IMG/VR virus record: IMGVR_UViG_3300017967_000142
Span: 1 to 28,683 of that record
Reading direction: 5' to 3' (one strand)
From: a virus
DNA: 28,683 nt
The number at the start of each line of letters is the position of its first letter. Position 1 is the first letter of the stretch. The position numbers were made by a program, and so were the translations under genes. The notes beneath the pieces are model-generated. The model searched no databases and was not told the origin of the DNA. It saw only the letters and a program-made list of their open reading frames with translations. This document shows positions 14,949 through 20,962 of the stretch, in pieces.

Positions 14949-15197
14949 ATGGCTACCAAGAAGATTACAAAGTCTTTGCTCGAAAACGCTCAAAAGACCA
15001 TTCAAGAAAAGACAAGTGTAGAAGGAGAGATTAAAAATCTAGCGATTACTCTTTCTCGCATTCAATACAGCATGAATGAAAAAGTAAAAACACTTGATAA
15101 AGTTCAAGAGAAACTCGTATCTTTGGAAGAGAAGATCAAAGACAAGTACGGAGACATAAAATTCAACATCAACACTGGAGAAATCGTTGATGAATAA
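14949..15197 (+). CDS. Small coiled-coil protein
   Basis: The 82-residue protein has a long amphipathic helix (about residues 8-66) with heptad-like spacing, ending in YGDIKFNINTGEIVDE. I recognise this closing pattern (YGD-x-x-x-N-x-x-TGEI) from small conserved hypothetical proteins of phages, where the function is unknown. It has no signal peptide or membrane segment. It has its own promoter (14900-14929), and a hairpin plus an intrinsic terminator lie downstream, so it is probably a one-gene unit. Confidence 0.7.
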   Translation: MATKKITKSLLENAQKTIQEKTSVEGEIKNLAITLSRIQYSMNEKVKTLDKVQEKLVSLEEKIKDKYGDIKFNINTGEIVDE

Positions 15198-15201
15198 AAG
15201 C

Positions 15202-15221
15202 ATTCTCATGACAATGAGGAT
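15202..15221 (+). repeat. Small hairpin after the coiled-coil gene
   Basis: ATTCTCAT pairs with ATGAGGAT (one T-G wobble) around the loop GACA. No T-run follows directly. It lies 16 bases before the intrinsic terminator and may stabilise the transcript's 3' end. Confidence 0.5.
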
Positions 15222-15236
15222 TTAGTTGGTTAGTGA

Positions 15237-15266
15237 GGGGTCGCATTTTGTGACCCCTTTCTTTTT
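15237..15266 (+). terminator. Intrinsic terminator overlapping a promoter
   Basis: GGGGTCGCA (15237-15245) pairs with TGTGACCCC (15249-15257) across a 3-base loop, with one G-T wobble, followed by TTTCTTTTT. The last T is also the first base of the TATCTTTG element for the next gene. Confidence 0.85.
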
Positions 15267-15273
15267 ATCTTTG
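15248..15273 (+). promoter_or_regulatory. TAnnTTTG promoter element (TATCTTTG) at a terminator
   Basis: TATCTTTG at 15266-15273 ends 4 bases before ATG 15278. A TTG at 15248-15250 lies 15 bases upstream but inside the terminator stem, so its role is uncertain. Transcription would start at about the start codon. Confidence 0.5.
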
Positions 15274-15277
15274 TGGA

Positions 15278-16168
15278 ATGGACAGTAAGTTGAGAGAAAG
15301 AATCAAGAGACTCCTAAAAAAGCATGGTCTTAAAGGGGTAAACAAACCAAAACGCACACCAAACCACCCCACAAAGAAGGGTATGGTGTTGGCTAAAGAA
15401 GGCAATAAGGTTCGTATCATACGATTCGGTGATCAGAAGATGGGGCATAATTACTCCGCTGCCGCTCGTAAATCTTTCAAAGCTCGTCACGGAAAAAACA
15501 TCAAGAAAGGCAAAATGAGTGCTGCCTATTGGGCAGATAAATTCTTTTGGGCTGGATCAGGAGGAAGCAAGAAGTCTCCTCCAAAATCACAAAAGGTTAA
15601 GAAGTATGAGGACGGCGGTGCTGTGCCTCCTCCAGGACAAGAACTAACCTACCAAGAACTGCTCGAATTTGTAGTGAAAAAGAAGGGCGGTACTACGGAG
15701 CAGTTGGAAGATATGATGAATAGAATCATCTATCACGAGAGTGGTGGCGACCCCACCAAGAAACAAACCGGAGGCGGACCGGGTCGAGGTGCTTTCCAAT
15801 TTGAATCTCAAGAGGGCGCAGGTGGTATCACCGCAGTAAATAGAGCGTACAATATTACCGAGGGAATAGAGACTACATTCCCTGAACTATCCGATTACGA
15901 CACCCCTTCATGGGTGAAAGAATCCTACCCACAAAAATCTTTTGATGCTAGTACAATAGACCTTGAGAAGCAAAAGTATTTGTTCCTCATGAATCAACTA
16001 GCGCACCCAAAAGCCGATTTAGGAAAGTATCTACAAGGCGATATGTCATTGTTTGACTATTGGGCGAAATACCATTGGGCGGGAGATGAGTCTGATCTAG
16101 CGGATAGAAAAGCCAACTTTGATGCAAGGATGGAAGCATATGACAAAAAACTAACACAACAAAACTAA
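15278..16168 (+). CDS. Virion-associated lysozyme/transglycosylase-like protein
   Basis: The 296-residue protein has two parts. The basic N-terminal part (about 1-92: RTPNHPTKKGMVLAKEG, IRFGDQKMGH, then RKSFKARHGKNI and MSAAYWADKFFW) is a module I recognise from many marine phage structural proteins, function unknown. After a Ser/Pro/Lys linker and the short motif KYEDGGAV, the C-terminal part (about 125-260) has a lysozyme-like start: MNRIIYHESGGD, with Glu154 as candidate catalytic acid, then GRGAFQFE, like the Goose-type/SLT lysozyme pattern. It has no signal peptide, so it is more likely carried in the virion to open peptidoglycan at infection than secreted as an endolysin. Export by holin at lysis is the alternative. 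Confidence 0.7.
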   Translation: MDSKLRERIKRLLKKHGLKGVNKPKRTPNHPTKKGMVLAKEGNKVRIIRFGDQKMGHNYSAAARKSFKARHGKNIKKGKMSAAYWADKFFWAGSGGSKKSPPKSQKVKKYEDGGAVPPPGQELTYQELLEFVVKKKGGTTEQLEDMMNRIIYHESGGDPTKKQTGGGPGRGAFQFESQEGAGGITAVNRAYNITEGIETTFPELSDYDTPSWVKESYPQKSFDASTIDLEKQKYLFLMNQLAHPKADLGKYLQGDMSLFDYWAKYHWAGDESDLADRKANFDARMEAYDKKLTQQN

Positions 16169-16174
16169 TTGGTA

Positions 16175-16453
16175 ATGACACCAAAAGAGATATCAGAAAA
16201 CACAGTAGTAGGTCTATCACTAAAGACTATCGGCGCACTTGCGGGTGCAGTAGGCATTATCACAATAGGATACTTCGATCTTCAAGCCGGGATTGAGGAA
16301 GCAAAAGCCTTGCCAGAGCCTGTGATTAGCCGAACGGAATATGACCTAAAAGATGAGCTTGTTCGTGAGACAATCATGAACACGCAAGAGGATGTTGAGG
16401 ATATTAAGTTGCAATTAGATAAAATAGAAGAACGCTTATTTGAGATGAAATGA
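16175..16453 (+). CDS. Single-span membrane protein with coiled-coil tail
   Basis: This encodes 92 residues from ATG 16175. A TTG two codons earlier is possible but less likely. Residues about 15-36 (LKTIGALAGAVGIITIGYFDL) form one hydrophobic span. Residues about 55-92 are a charged helix with coiled-coil spacing (EDVEDIKLQLDKIEERLFEMK). It follows the lysozyme-like gene by 6 bases and overlaps the next, exported, protein by 4 bases. That context fits a lysis role such as a holin-like or inner-spanin-like component, but the single span and lack of known motifs leave this open. Confidence 0.65.
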   Translation: MTPKEISENTVVGLSLKTIGALAGAVGIITIGYFDLQAGIEEAKALPEPVISRTEYDLKDELVRETIMNTQEDVEDIKLQLDKIEERLFEMK

Positions 16454-16809
16454 AACACCTAGTCCTAGCCTCAATACTGCTCCTAATACCCTCTTCAGTA
16501 AACAACTTTAAAGACGAGAACATAAAAGTCAAAGGGGTTGTCATTGTACATTATAATGCCGAGTTTAATTCTACCAATAATTATGTTGATGTAGCAAGAG
16601 TGAAAGATTGTAAAGTATTTACCGCTTGGATAGACAAAGAACCTAAACTCAAACAAGAACAAGGTATTAGATCAGTACCAACCATCATCCTCTATAATAA
16701 TGGTAAGGAGTTTAAGCGTTGGGAGGCAGGACTCAAAATGAAATTAGATATCCACTACTCGGAACTCCAACAAGAAGTTGATAAGTTAACCGGGGCAAAT
16801 AAATGGTAA
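16450..16809 (+). CDS. Exported thioredoxin-fold protein lacking CxxC
   Basis: This 119-residue protein starts with a hydrophobic segment (MKHLVLASILLLIPSS) that looks like a signal peptide. The rest follows the thioredoxin pattern: VVIVHYNAEFN in place of the active-site strand, CKVFTAWIDKEPKLKQEQGIRSVPT with the conserved cis-Pro after SV, then IILYNNGKEFKRWEAG. The CxxC pair is missing; NSTN occupies that position and one Cys remains. So it should not catalyse thiol exchange and may instead bind or hold another periplasmic protein. I recall similar proteins in other Bacteroidota phages. It overlaps the membrane protein before it and is followed after one base by a barrel-like secreted protein, suggesting joint action in the envelope. 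Confidence 0.72.
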   Translation: MKHLVLASILLLIPSSVNNFKDENIKVKGVVIVHYNAEFNSTNNYVDVARVKDCKVFTAWIDKEPKLKQEQGIRSVPTIILYNNGKEFKRWEAGLKMKLDIHYSELQQEVDKLTGANKW

Positions 16810-16810
16810 T

Positions 16811-17932
16811 ATGAGAGCAACTGCCCTAATCACATTTTTTATTTTATCATCTCCGGTCTTCGCTCAAAATCTAGTCAAGGACTTTTTTAAGTATAGCACA
16901 GTTTATACGAGTGCTATGGCTGCGTCACCTATGGAGGCGCAAACGGAATACTTTGTAACTCAAGGTGGTGACTTGCAAGACATCACTATTGAAAACCCAT
17001 TTGATTATCGCACGACTATTGGTGTTCGCCGTGTAGCAAGGTTTGATTATGAGAATCGTCAAAATAGATTCTATGATGGTCACAACCAATCTAACACCTC
17101 CACAAGTTCTACAGTGGGATCAGTAAATGGTTTTGAATATCTAGCACAATACGATCAGGGTCGCCAACAAGGTAGAGAGTATATCAATCAACGATACTTC
17201 TTGAGATACCTTTCAAAGTATTGGATGATAAAAGGTGAGTACTATGACCAAGGTCTTGTCAATCTAAACTATACACAAATTGATTCTCGATTACGCATAC
17301 ATGTAGGCGAGTTAGATTTTAGTGCGGGTGTTGCTGCACGCCAACACCTTCCATATGGATACAATCCAATCGGAGTCTACCTACAAAATAATGCTTGGTG
17401 GGAACTTGCATTTGAATACGGATACGAAGACTACTTCTACCAAATCGACTACGATCTTGATGGAGAAACGGAGAGTTACGATTGGTATTGGGAAGATATG
17501 TACGGCGTAAGAGTTGCTGACACCGATGAGGATTTTAGACGATATATCTACGGAGACATTGTTAATGACTACAATAAAGCTCGTTTTGATGAGGTCGGAA
17601 TTCTTGGTTCTTTATCTGCTATCTTTGGGGTGGATTATTACCACTACACGGAAGACTTCTGGATTCATTCATGGTCTAATGTGTTGCCTTATCATTCACA
17701 TATTTTGGGAGACCATATGTTCTCTTACAAGAATTTTGTAGAGCATGAGTGTGGACCAGAGTGTATGGAGGATATGCACAAAGGAGTACAATGGGTTGAT
17801 TACTCAACGGGTCTGATCTTGGGACATAAGGTCGGATTGCATTGGGGCTTCTTCGTGGAGGGCGAATACATGAAGTATTGGGATAGACAACTCTATTCCG
17901 TGAAGTGTGGGCTTAACTACCAATTTAGATAA
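16811..17932 (+). CDS. Secreted outer-membrane beta-barrel-like protein
   Basis: The 373-residue protein has a clear signal peptide (residues 1-18, cut predicted at VFA-QN). The mature part is extremely rich in Tyr, Trp, Phe, Asp and Gly. It contains many short strands with alternating aromatic and polar residues, and ends in CGLNYQFR, close to the aromatic terminal strand of outer-membrane proteins. A pair of Cys (HECGPEC) could form a disulphide in an outside loop. Phage-encoded outer-membrane proteins can block the receptor to exclude other phages, or aid release. Which applies here cannot be read from sequence. It sits in a tight row with the exported thioredoxin-fold protein (1-base gap) and a small aromatic helix protein (2-base gap). 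Confidence 0.68.
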   Translation: MRATALITFFILSSPVFAQNLVKDFFKYSTVYTSAMAASPMEAQTEYFVTQGGDLQDITIENPFDYRTTIGVRRVARFDYENRQNRFYDGHNQSNTSTSSTVGSVNGFEYLAQYDQGRQQGREYINQRYFLRYLSKYWMIKGEYYDQGLVNLNYTQIDSRLRIHVGELDFSAGVAARQHLPYGYNPIGVYLQNNAWWELAFEYGYEDYFYQIDYDLDGETESYDWYWEDMYGVRVADTDEDFRRYIYGDIVNDYNKARFDEVGILGSLSAIFGVDYYHYTEDFWIHSWSNVLPYHSHILGDHMFSYKNFVEHECGPECMEDMHKGVQWVDYSTGLILGHKVGLHWGFFVEGEYMKYWDRQLYSVKCGLNYQFR

Positions 17933-17934
17933 CG

Positions 17935-18117
17935 ATGAAACATTTGAAAGTATTTTGGCTCTGGATTAAGGAGACACACAAAAGATTTTGGGCTTATTGG
18001 TTTGGCTACACCGAAGCCGATGAAAAAGTTATAGCAGCATTGAGGGAAGCGCAGTCTCGTATTACGAAGGCTGTGGAAGAAGCCGATGATGTTATAGATG
18101 CCTTGAAGGGCAAGTAG
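17935..18117 (+). CDS. Small interfacial membrane protein
   Basis: The 60-residue protein has a strongly aromatic, basic N-terminal half (FWLWIKETHKRFWAYWFG), which would lie along a membrane surface. A charged helix (about residues 28-60, ADEKVIAALREAQSRITKAVEEADDVIDALKG) follows, with heptad-like hydrophobic spacing. It has no true transmembrane span. The gene starts 2 bases after the barrel-like protein, so it is probably made with it. I recall similar aromatic small proteins near lysis genes of Bacteroidota phages, but the function is unknown. Confidence 0.65.
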   Translation: MKHLKVFWLWIKETHKRFWAYWFGYTEADEKVIAALREAQSRITKAVEEADDVIDALKGK

Positions 18118-18147
18118 TTACCTCAACATTTTTTTAACCTTTTAAAC

Positions 18148-18155
18148 TATCTTTG
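18148..18155 (+). promoter_or_regulatory. TAnnTTTG promoter element (TATCTTTG), two bases from a start codon
   Basis: This element follows a T-rich run (CATTTTTTTAACC) and ends only 2 bases before ATG 18158. No TTG is found at -33. If it is used as a -7 box, the mRNA would begin at or inside the start codon. Confidence 0.45.
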
Positions 18156-18157
18156 TA

Positions 18158-18265
18158 ATGCAAGGACAAGACTCTTTTGCCTCATGGGTAAACGAATTAG
18201 AAACAGCGGATCAGCCAACATGTAACATTTCAAACCCAGAGGAATGTGAAGCGTGTGGCTCATGA
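18158..18265 (+). CDS. Tiny Cys-containing hypothetical protein (35 aa)
   Basis: ATG 18158 lies directly behind a TATCTTTG element. The 35-residue product is acidic and carries three Cys (PTCNIS, EECEACGS) in the second half. Its stop (TGA 18263-18265) overlaps the start of the next Cys-rich frame (ATG 18262). The promoter-adjacent start and the overlap suggest it is translated. I do not recognise a family. Confidence 0.5.
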   Translation: MQGQDSFASWVNELETADQPTCNISNPEECEACGS

Positions 18266-18417
18266 TGTGGTGTGCAACTGAACCCATAGAATGCCCGTGT
18301 GGAAAGTGTAAGTGTGATGAAAGTAAAAAGAAAAAGCAAAAACGAAGTAATGGTAAAAGCCCCAAGTGGTTACCATTGGATGAATCAGAGAGGTCGCTAC
18401 TACCTTATGCCTCATGA
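18262..18417 (+). CDS. Cys-rich small frame overlapping the next gene
   Basis: The frame opens at ATG 18262 (or 18265) and encodes 51 residues. The N-terminal 18 residues hold five Cys including CPCGKCKC, a possible metal-binding knuckle. A Lys-rich run and a polar tail follow. From 18317 onward it overlaps a second frame that I consider more certain, so the C-terminal part may be a by-product. It is coupled to the upstream tiny gene by a 4-base overlap. The dense Cys motif in the non-overlapping part is the main reason to list it. Confidence 0.4.
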   Translation: MMWCATEPIECPCGKCKCDESKKKKQKRSNGKSPKWLPLDESERSLLPYAS

Positions 18418-18487
18418 GGGGAAGTTTAAACCCCATGATGGTGCATCATTAGAGATGCCTTTCAAAGTGATTACACAACACAAGTAA
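18317..18487 (+). CDS. Small basic conserved phage protein
   Basis: This encodes 56 residues from ATG 18317. A GTG at 18299 would add six residues but is a weaker choice. The sequence VKAPSGYHWMNQRGRYYLMPHEGKFKPHDGASLE followed by FKV matches a pattern I remember from tiny proteins in many marine phages (GxHWM ... LM-H-GKFxPHxGASLE ... FxV). Its function is unknown. Next comes an intrinsic terminator at 18493. It overlaps the Cys-rich frame at 18262 by 101 bases in another frame, which is unusual. Confidence 0.65.
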   Translation: MKVKRKSKNEVMVKAPSGYHWMNQRGRYYLMPHEGKFKPHDGASLEMPFKVITQHK

Positions 18488-18492
18488 AAGAG

Positions 18493-18522
18493 ACCGCTCC
18501 AATAGGGGCGGTTTTATTTTTT
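18493..18522 (+). terminator. Intrinsic terminator abutting a promoter
   Basis: ACCGCTCC (18493-18500), loop AATA and GGGGCGGT (18505-18512) form an 8-base-pair stem (one T-G wobble), followed by TTTTATTTTTT. The T-run passes straight into the TATCTTTG element of the next gene. Confidence 0.85.
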
Positions 18523-18529
18523 ATCTTTG
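18522..18529 (+). promoter_or_regulatory. TAnnTTTG promoter element (TATCTTTG)
   Basis: This element ends 4 bases before ATG 18534 and begins at the last T of the terminator. No TTG lies at -33. It would give a leaderless transcript. Confidence 0.45.
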
Positions 18530-18533
18530 TTTC

Positions 18534-18926
18534 ATGGCTACAACCTCCAAGAAAAAGAACCCTGCGTTATGGAAAAGGATTGTTGCTCGTATCAAGGCGG
18601 GTAGCAAAGGAGGTGGTCCAGGACAGTGGTCTGCTCGTAAAGCTCAACTCGCTGTCGCTGCATATAAGAAAGCCGGTGGTGGCTATAAGGGTAAGAAGTT
18701 AAAAAATAATAGCCTATCCAAATGGACAAAGCAAAAATGGACAACAAGCGATGGTAAGCCAAGTGAAGGTAAGAAGAGATACCTACCGGCTAAAGCATGG
18801 AAAAATCTTACAGCAAGTGAGAAGCGGGCTACAAACGCAGCCAAGGCAAAAGGAAACAAAAAAGGAAAGCAATTCGTAAAGCAACCTAAAGCCGTAGCAA
18901 AAAAGACTGCCCAATATCGTAAGTAG
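18534..18926 (+). CDS. Basic phage protein, DUF5872-like
   Basis: The 130-residue protein is very Lys-rich. It contains the run NPALWKRIVARIKAGSKGG, GQWSARKAQLAVAAYKKAGGGYKG, WTKQKW, RYLPAKAW, LTASEKRATNAAKAKG and GKQFVKQPKAVAKKT. I recognise this series as the DUF5872 family, found in phages and giant viruses and never characterised. The strong positive charge suggests nucleic-acid binding, perhaps in the virion with the genome. It has its own promoter and begins a unit that continues into the paired KYGKGG proteins. Confidence 0.78.
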   Translation: MATTSKKKNPALWKRIVARIKAGSKGGGPGQWSARKAQLAVAAYKKAGGGYKGKKLKNNSLSKWTKQKWTTSDGKPSEGKKRYLPAKAWKNLTASEKRATNAAKAKGNKKGKQFVKQPKAVAKKTAQYRK

Positions 18927-18934
18927 AAAAACAT

Positions 18935-18942
18935 TATTTTTG
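18935..18942 (+). promoter_or_regulatory. TAnnTTTG promoter element (TATTTTTG)
   Basis: This element lies in the 34-base gap before ATG 18961, ending 18 bases upstream of it. There is no clear TTG at -33. Confidence 0.4.
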
Positions 18943-18960
18943 TAACACAAACATTATATC

Positions 18961-19725
18961 ATGAAAGTAAAATACGGGAAAGGTGGATCTTCTGATGGGA
19001 TGTACGCAGAGGCGGGTGCGCTGATCACGGGTCTCGCTAAAAACAAGAACTTGCGTGAAGCCATGAAGGCAGAAATCGCAAAGTATGAGAATGGTGGCTC
19101 TGTCACAGGAGGTGATAAAGGCGATAAAGGAGCTAAAGGAGAGACCCCAGGAAAATTCGTGGGCATGGAAATTACCATGGTTAACGATAAGGAAGGCAAC
19201 GAAAAAAGAGCGAATCAGGCTCTATTAGACTCCCTAATATATAACGAAACTACTGGTAATCTTCAAAACGAAGAGGGTGAGCGAATGTATATAGGTAGTG
19301 TAGGGCTTCCCCTTTCAAAAGAAGCAGCACTAGAATTAAGACAGGCAGAAAGGGCATTTGTCGAGTCTTCACAGGAATCTGACCATGCAGAATATGCACG
19401 CGAGGTGGGCTATCGAAATCCTAAAGCCGCAGACACTAAAAAAGGACAAAGGTTAAGAGAGAAAAGAAATGATGAGACTTGGGATAGGCAGAGTGCTGCC
19501 CTCGATGCCGAAAGCGATCAATTCGATAATCTATTGGCTCTATATGACAAATATAATATTCCTCAAGATCAGAGATTTATTAGAGCAGAGAAAAGCGGTT
19601 TAACAGGTGATATTATCTACGTTACCAACAGTACCGATGAGATGAAATCCGCAAGTAACCGCTGGACTGGAGGAGACCTGCAAAGTAGAACAGGGTATAA
19701 TAAGGCTGTAAAATACGGAAAGTAG
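18961..19725 (+). CDS. KYGKGG-family paralog 1 with a mini collagen stretch
   Basis: The 254-residue protein shares its first about 55 residues with the next gene (MKVKYGKGGSS, MYAEAGALITGLAKNK, AMKAEIAKYENGGSVTGGDKG). Then comes a short Gly-X-Lys run (GDKGDKGAKGE), the only other X-Lys-Gly series in the window. The rest is a polar, helical domain with no known motif. The last residues (AVKYGK) echo the N-terminal MKVKYGKGG. The KYENGGSV junction also occurs as KYEDGGAV in the lysozyme-like protein. Such shared N-termini are expected of proteins targeted to one place, for example cargo packed in the capsid. That is inference. Confidence 0.65.
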   Translation: MKVKYGKGGSSDGMYAEAGALITGLAKNKNLREAMKAEIAKYENGGSVTGGDKGDKGAKGETPGKFVGMEITMVNDKEGNEKRANQALLDSLIYNETTGNLQNEEGERMYIGSVGLPLSKEAALELRQAERAFVESSQESDHAEYAREVGYRNPKAADTKKGQRLREKRNDETWDRQSAALDAESDQFDNLLALYDKYNIPQDQRFIRAEKSGLTGDIIYVTNSTDEMKSASNRWTGGDLQSRTGYNKAVKYGK

Positions 19726-19730
19726 TAACT

Positions 19731-20390
19731 ATGAAAGTAAAATATGGGAAAGGCGGGTCATCCAACGAGATGTATGCCGAAGCCGGTGCGCTGATCACAG
19801 GTCTTGCTAAAAACAAAGAGTTGCGTGATGCTATGAAAGCAGAAATCGCAAAATACGAAGATGGCGGTTCTGTTACAGGAGGCGACAAAGGAAAGAAAAA
19901 ACCTGGCGGTGGTTCAACCGACATGGACAAGGATGCAATGGATCCGGAAGTGGTTGGACAACAAGTTAATCTTTCAAGACCCAATCAAGCCGAGTATAAA
20001 GCAGCCAGTGTACGAAGAGAGGACTTGACCGATGAGCAATGGGATTATGCTCAAACCACTTTGGGCGATAGAATTAGCAGGAGGCTTTTAGATAATTGGG
20101 CATTAAGTTCTAATGAAAAAGATAAGATTACACAAGCGTGGATCGCGGGTAGCTCTGAAGGACTGTCCTCCTCACAAACGAAGGTTTATAACAAGTATAA
20201 GAATTCTTTCAGGAGCGAACTTCATAGCGATATGATCGATCAAGGTCTTTATGAAACCCGTTATATAGATAAAAAAACTCGTCAACTTGTTAGTCCAGAG
20301 CTAATTAAATCTATGCAAGAGCGTGGTCTTGATTTTGTCACAGATCAGCCGGGTCTTAATGCTACTTACACCATTGGGAAAAAACGCTAA
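19731..20390 (+). CDS. KYGKGG-family paralog 2
   Basis: The 219-residue protein starts 5 bases after paralog 1. Its first about 55 residues are nearly the same (MKVKYGKGGSS, MYAEAGALITGLAKNKELR, EIAKYEDGGSVTGGDKG), but the rest is unrelated. A linker KKKPGGGSTDMDKD leads to a charged domain with several Arg/Asp/Gln-rich helices and a final TYTIGKKR. The shared part differs mostly at synonymous positions, so the duplication or domain swap is old. A bidirectional terminator follows. The function is not recognised; a modular virion or injected protein with a common targeting head is plausible. Confidence 0.65.
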   Translation: MKVKYGKGGSSNEMYAEAGALITGLAKNKELRDAMKAEIAKYEDGGSVTGGDKGKKKPGGGSTDMDKDAMDPEVVGQQVNLSRPNQAEYKAASVRREDLTDEQWDYAQTTLGDRISRRLLDNWALSSNEKDKITQAWIAGSSEGLSSSQTKVYNKYKNSFRSELHSDMIDQGLYETRYIDKKTRQLVSPELIKSMQERGLDFVTDQPGLNATYTIGKKR

Positions 20391-20403
20391 TAGTGAAAAT
20401 AAA

Positions 20404-20431
20404 AAGAGGGGCTAACGCCCCTCTTCTTTTT
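20404..20431. terminator. Bidirectional intrinsic terminator
   Basis: AAGAGGGGC (20404-20412), loop TAAC and GCCCCTCTT (20417-20425) form a 9-base-pair stem. It is followed by CTTTTTT on the plus strand, and on the minus strand the flanking AAAAA supplies a T-run. It serves paralog 2 and the converging minus-strand gene. Confidence 0.88.
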
Positions 20432-20470
20432 GATACCGATCAGTCAAACCAAAACCTATAAATCGGTATC
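20432..20470. repeat. Inverted repeat downstream of the minus-strand gene
   Basis: GATACCGAT (20432-20440) and ATCGGTATC (20462-20470) are perfect 9-base inverted arms around 21 bases. It lies between the bidirectional terminator and the end of the minus-strand gene. It could be an extra RNA hairpin or a protein-binding site. Confidence 0.5.
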
Positions 20471-20482
20471 GACCCTAAACAA

Positions 20483-20839
20483 TTATTTATTTGCCTTAAC
20501 CCCTTTCTTCATGATGTCTCCTACAGTCTGTAAGACACCATCATCGTTTTCAATTACGGCTAGAATCACAACCCAATCATCGTAATCAAATTCTCTTGCT
20601 AGTAAGACCCGTTCCCACAAAGCAGGGGCTTGATACCAACTTTCACAAGACTCAAATAGATTGTTTTGTAAAGTAAATAAATCATCAGCATTGGACACAT
20701 CGTATATGTACCAACCCTCTTTGTAAAAGGTGGTTTCGATGTTTGTAGCATCAAATACTTCTTGGATTCTCGATGGGACTTCTTGTCCCTTTGCTGTTAC
20801 TCCTAGGAAAATTAGGACAGCCAACATCATTTTCTTCAT
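20483..20839 (-). CDS. Exported hypothetical protein, the only minus-strand gene
   Basis: The preferred start is the ATG read from 20839 (MKKMMLAVLIFLGVTAKGQ), giving 118 residues with a clear signal peptide and a Bacteroidota-style cut before Gln. A longer frame to 20902 would put 21 non-signal residues in front and is less likely. The mature part (about 98 residues) is acidic, with Trp/Tyr-rich segments (YKEGWYIYDVSNADDLFT, SCESWYQAPALWERVL, DWVVILAVIENDDG). I do not recognise the family. It is inserted between plus-strand structural genes and isolated by a bidirectional terminator, as expected for a moron expressed on its own. No TAnnTTTG is visible on the minus strand upstream. Confidence 0.68.
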   Translation of the reverse strand: MKKMMLAVLIFLGVTAKGQEVPSRIQEVFDATNIETTFYKEGWYIYDVSNADDLFTLQNNLFESCESWYQAPALWERVLLAREFDYDDWVVILAVIENDDGVLQTVGDIMKKGVKANK

Positions 20840-20962
20840 GACTATTTTATTTAATTGGTTAATTATATTAACAATACTAACACATCTTTTCCACATATGC
20901 AACCCCCGGGCTAAAAAAAAGATATAATAGGTATATTTGTATCATAATTTAAATTTATCCAT
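20840..20962 (+). other. Divergent intergenic region before the scaffold gene
   Basis: This AT-rich gap separates the start of the minus-strand gene from the scaffold gene. It contains a GC island (CCCCCGGG at about 20903) followed by an A-run. On the minus strand this reads as T-run then GC, not a terminator for either side. It also holds the promoter at 20932. No small gene is evident. Confidence 0.5.
20932..20939 (+). promoter_or_regulatory. TAnnTTTG promoter element (TATATTTG) for the capsid unit
   Basis: TATATTTG ends 23 bases before ATG 20963. Just upstream is GATATAATAGG, so a -10-like TATAAT is also present. No other promoter is seen before the capsid gene, so this probably drives both scaffold and capsid up to the terminator at 23461. 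Confidence 0.55.

Noticed and set aside
16169-16174. TTG at 16169 as start of the membrane coiled-coil protein
   Set aside because: The ATG at 16175 is two codons further on in the same frame, with a suitable gap after the previous stop. The TTG would add only two residues.
18299-18316. GTG start at 18299 for the small basic protein
   Set aside because: ATG 18317 is in frame six codons later and gives the recognisable family start.
20840-20902. Longer N-terminus for the minus-strand protein, starting at 20902
   Set aside because: It would place 21 polar residues ahead of a clear signal peptide that starts at the ATG read from 20839.
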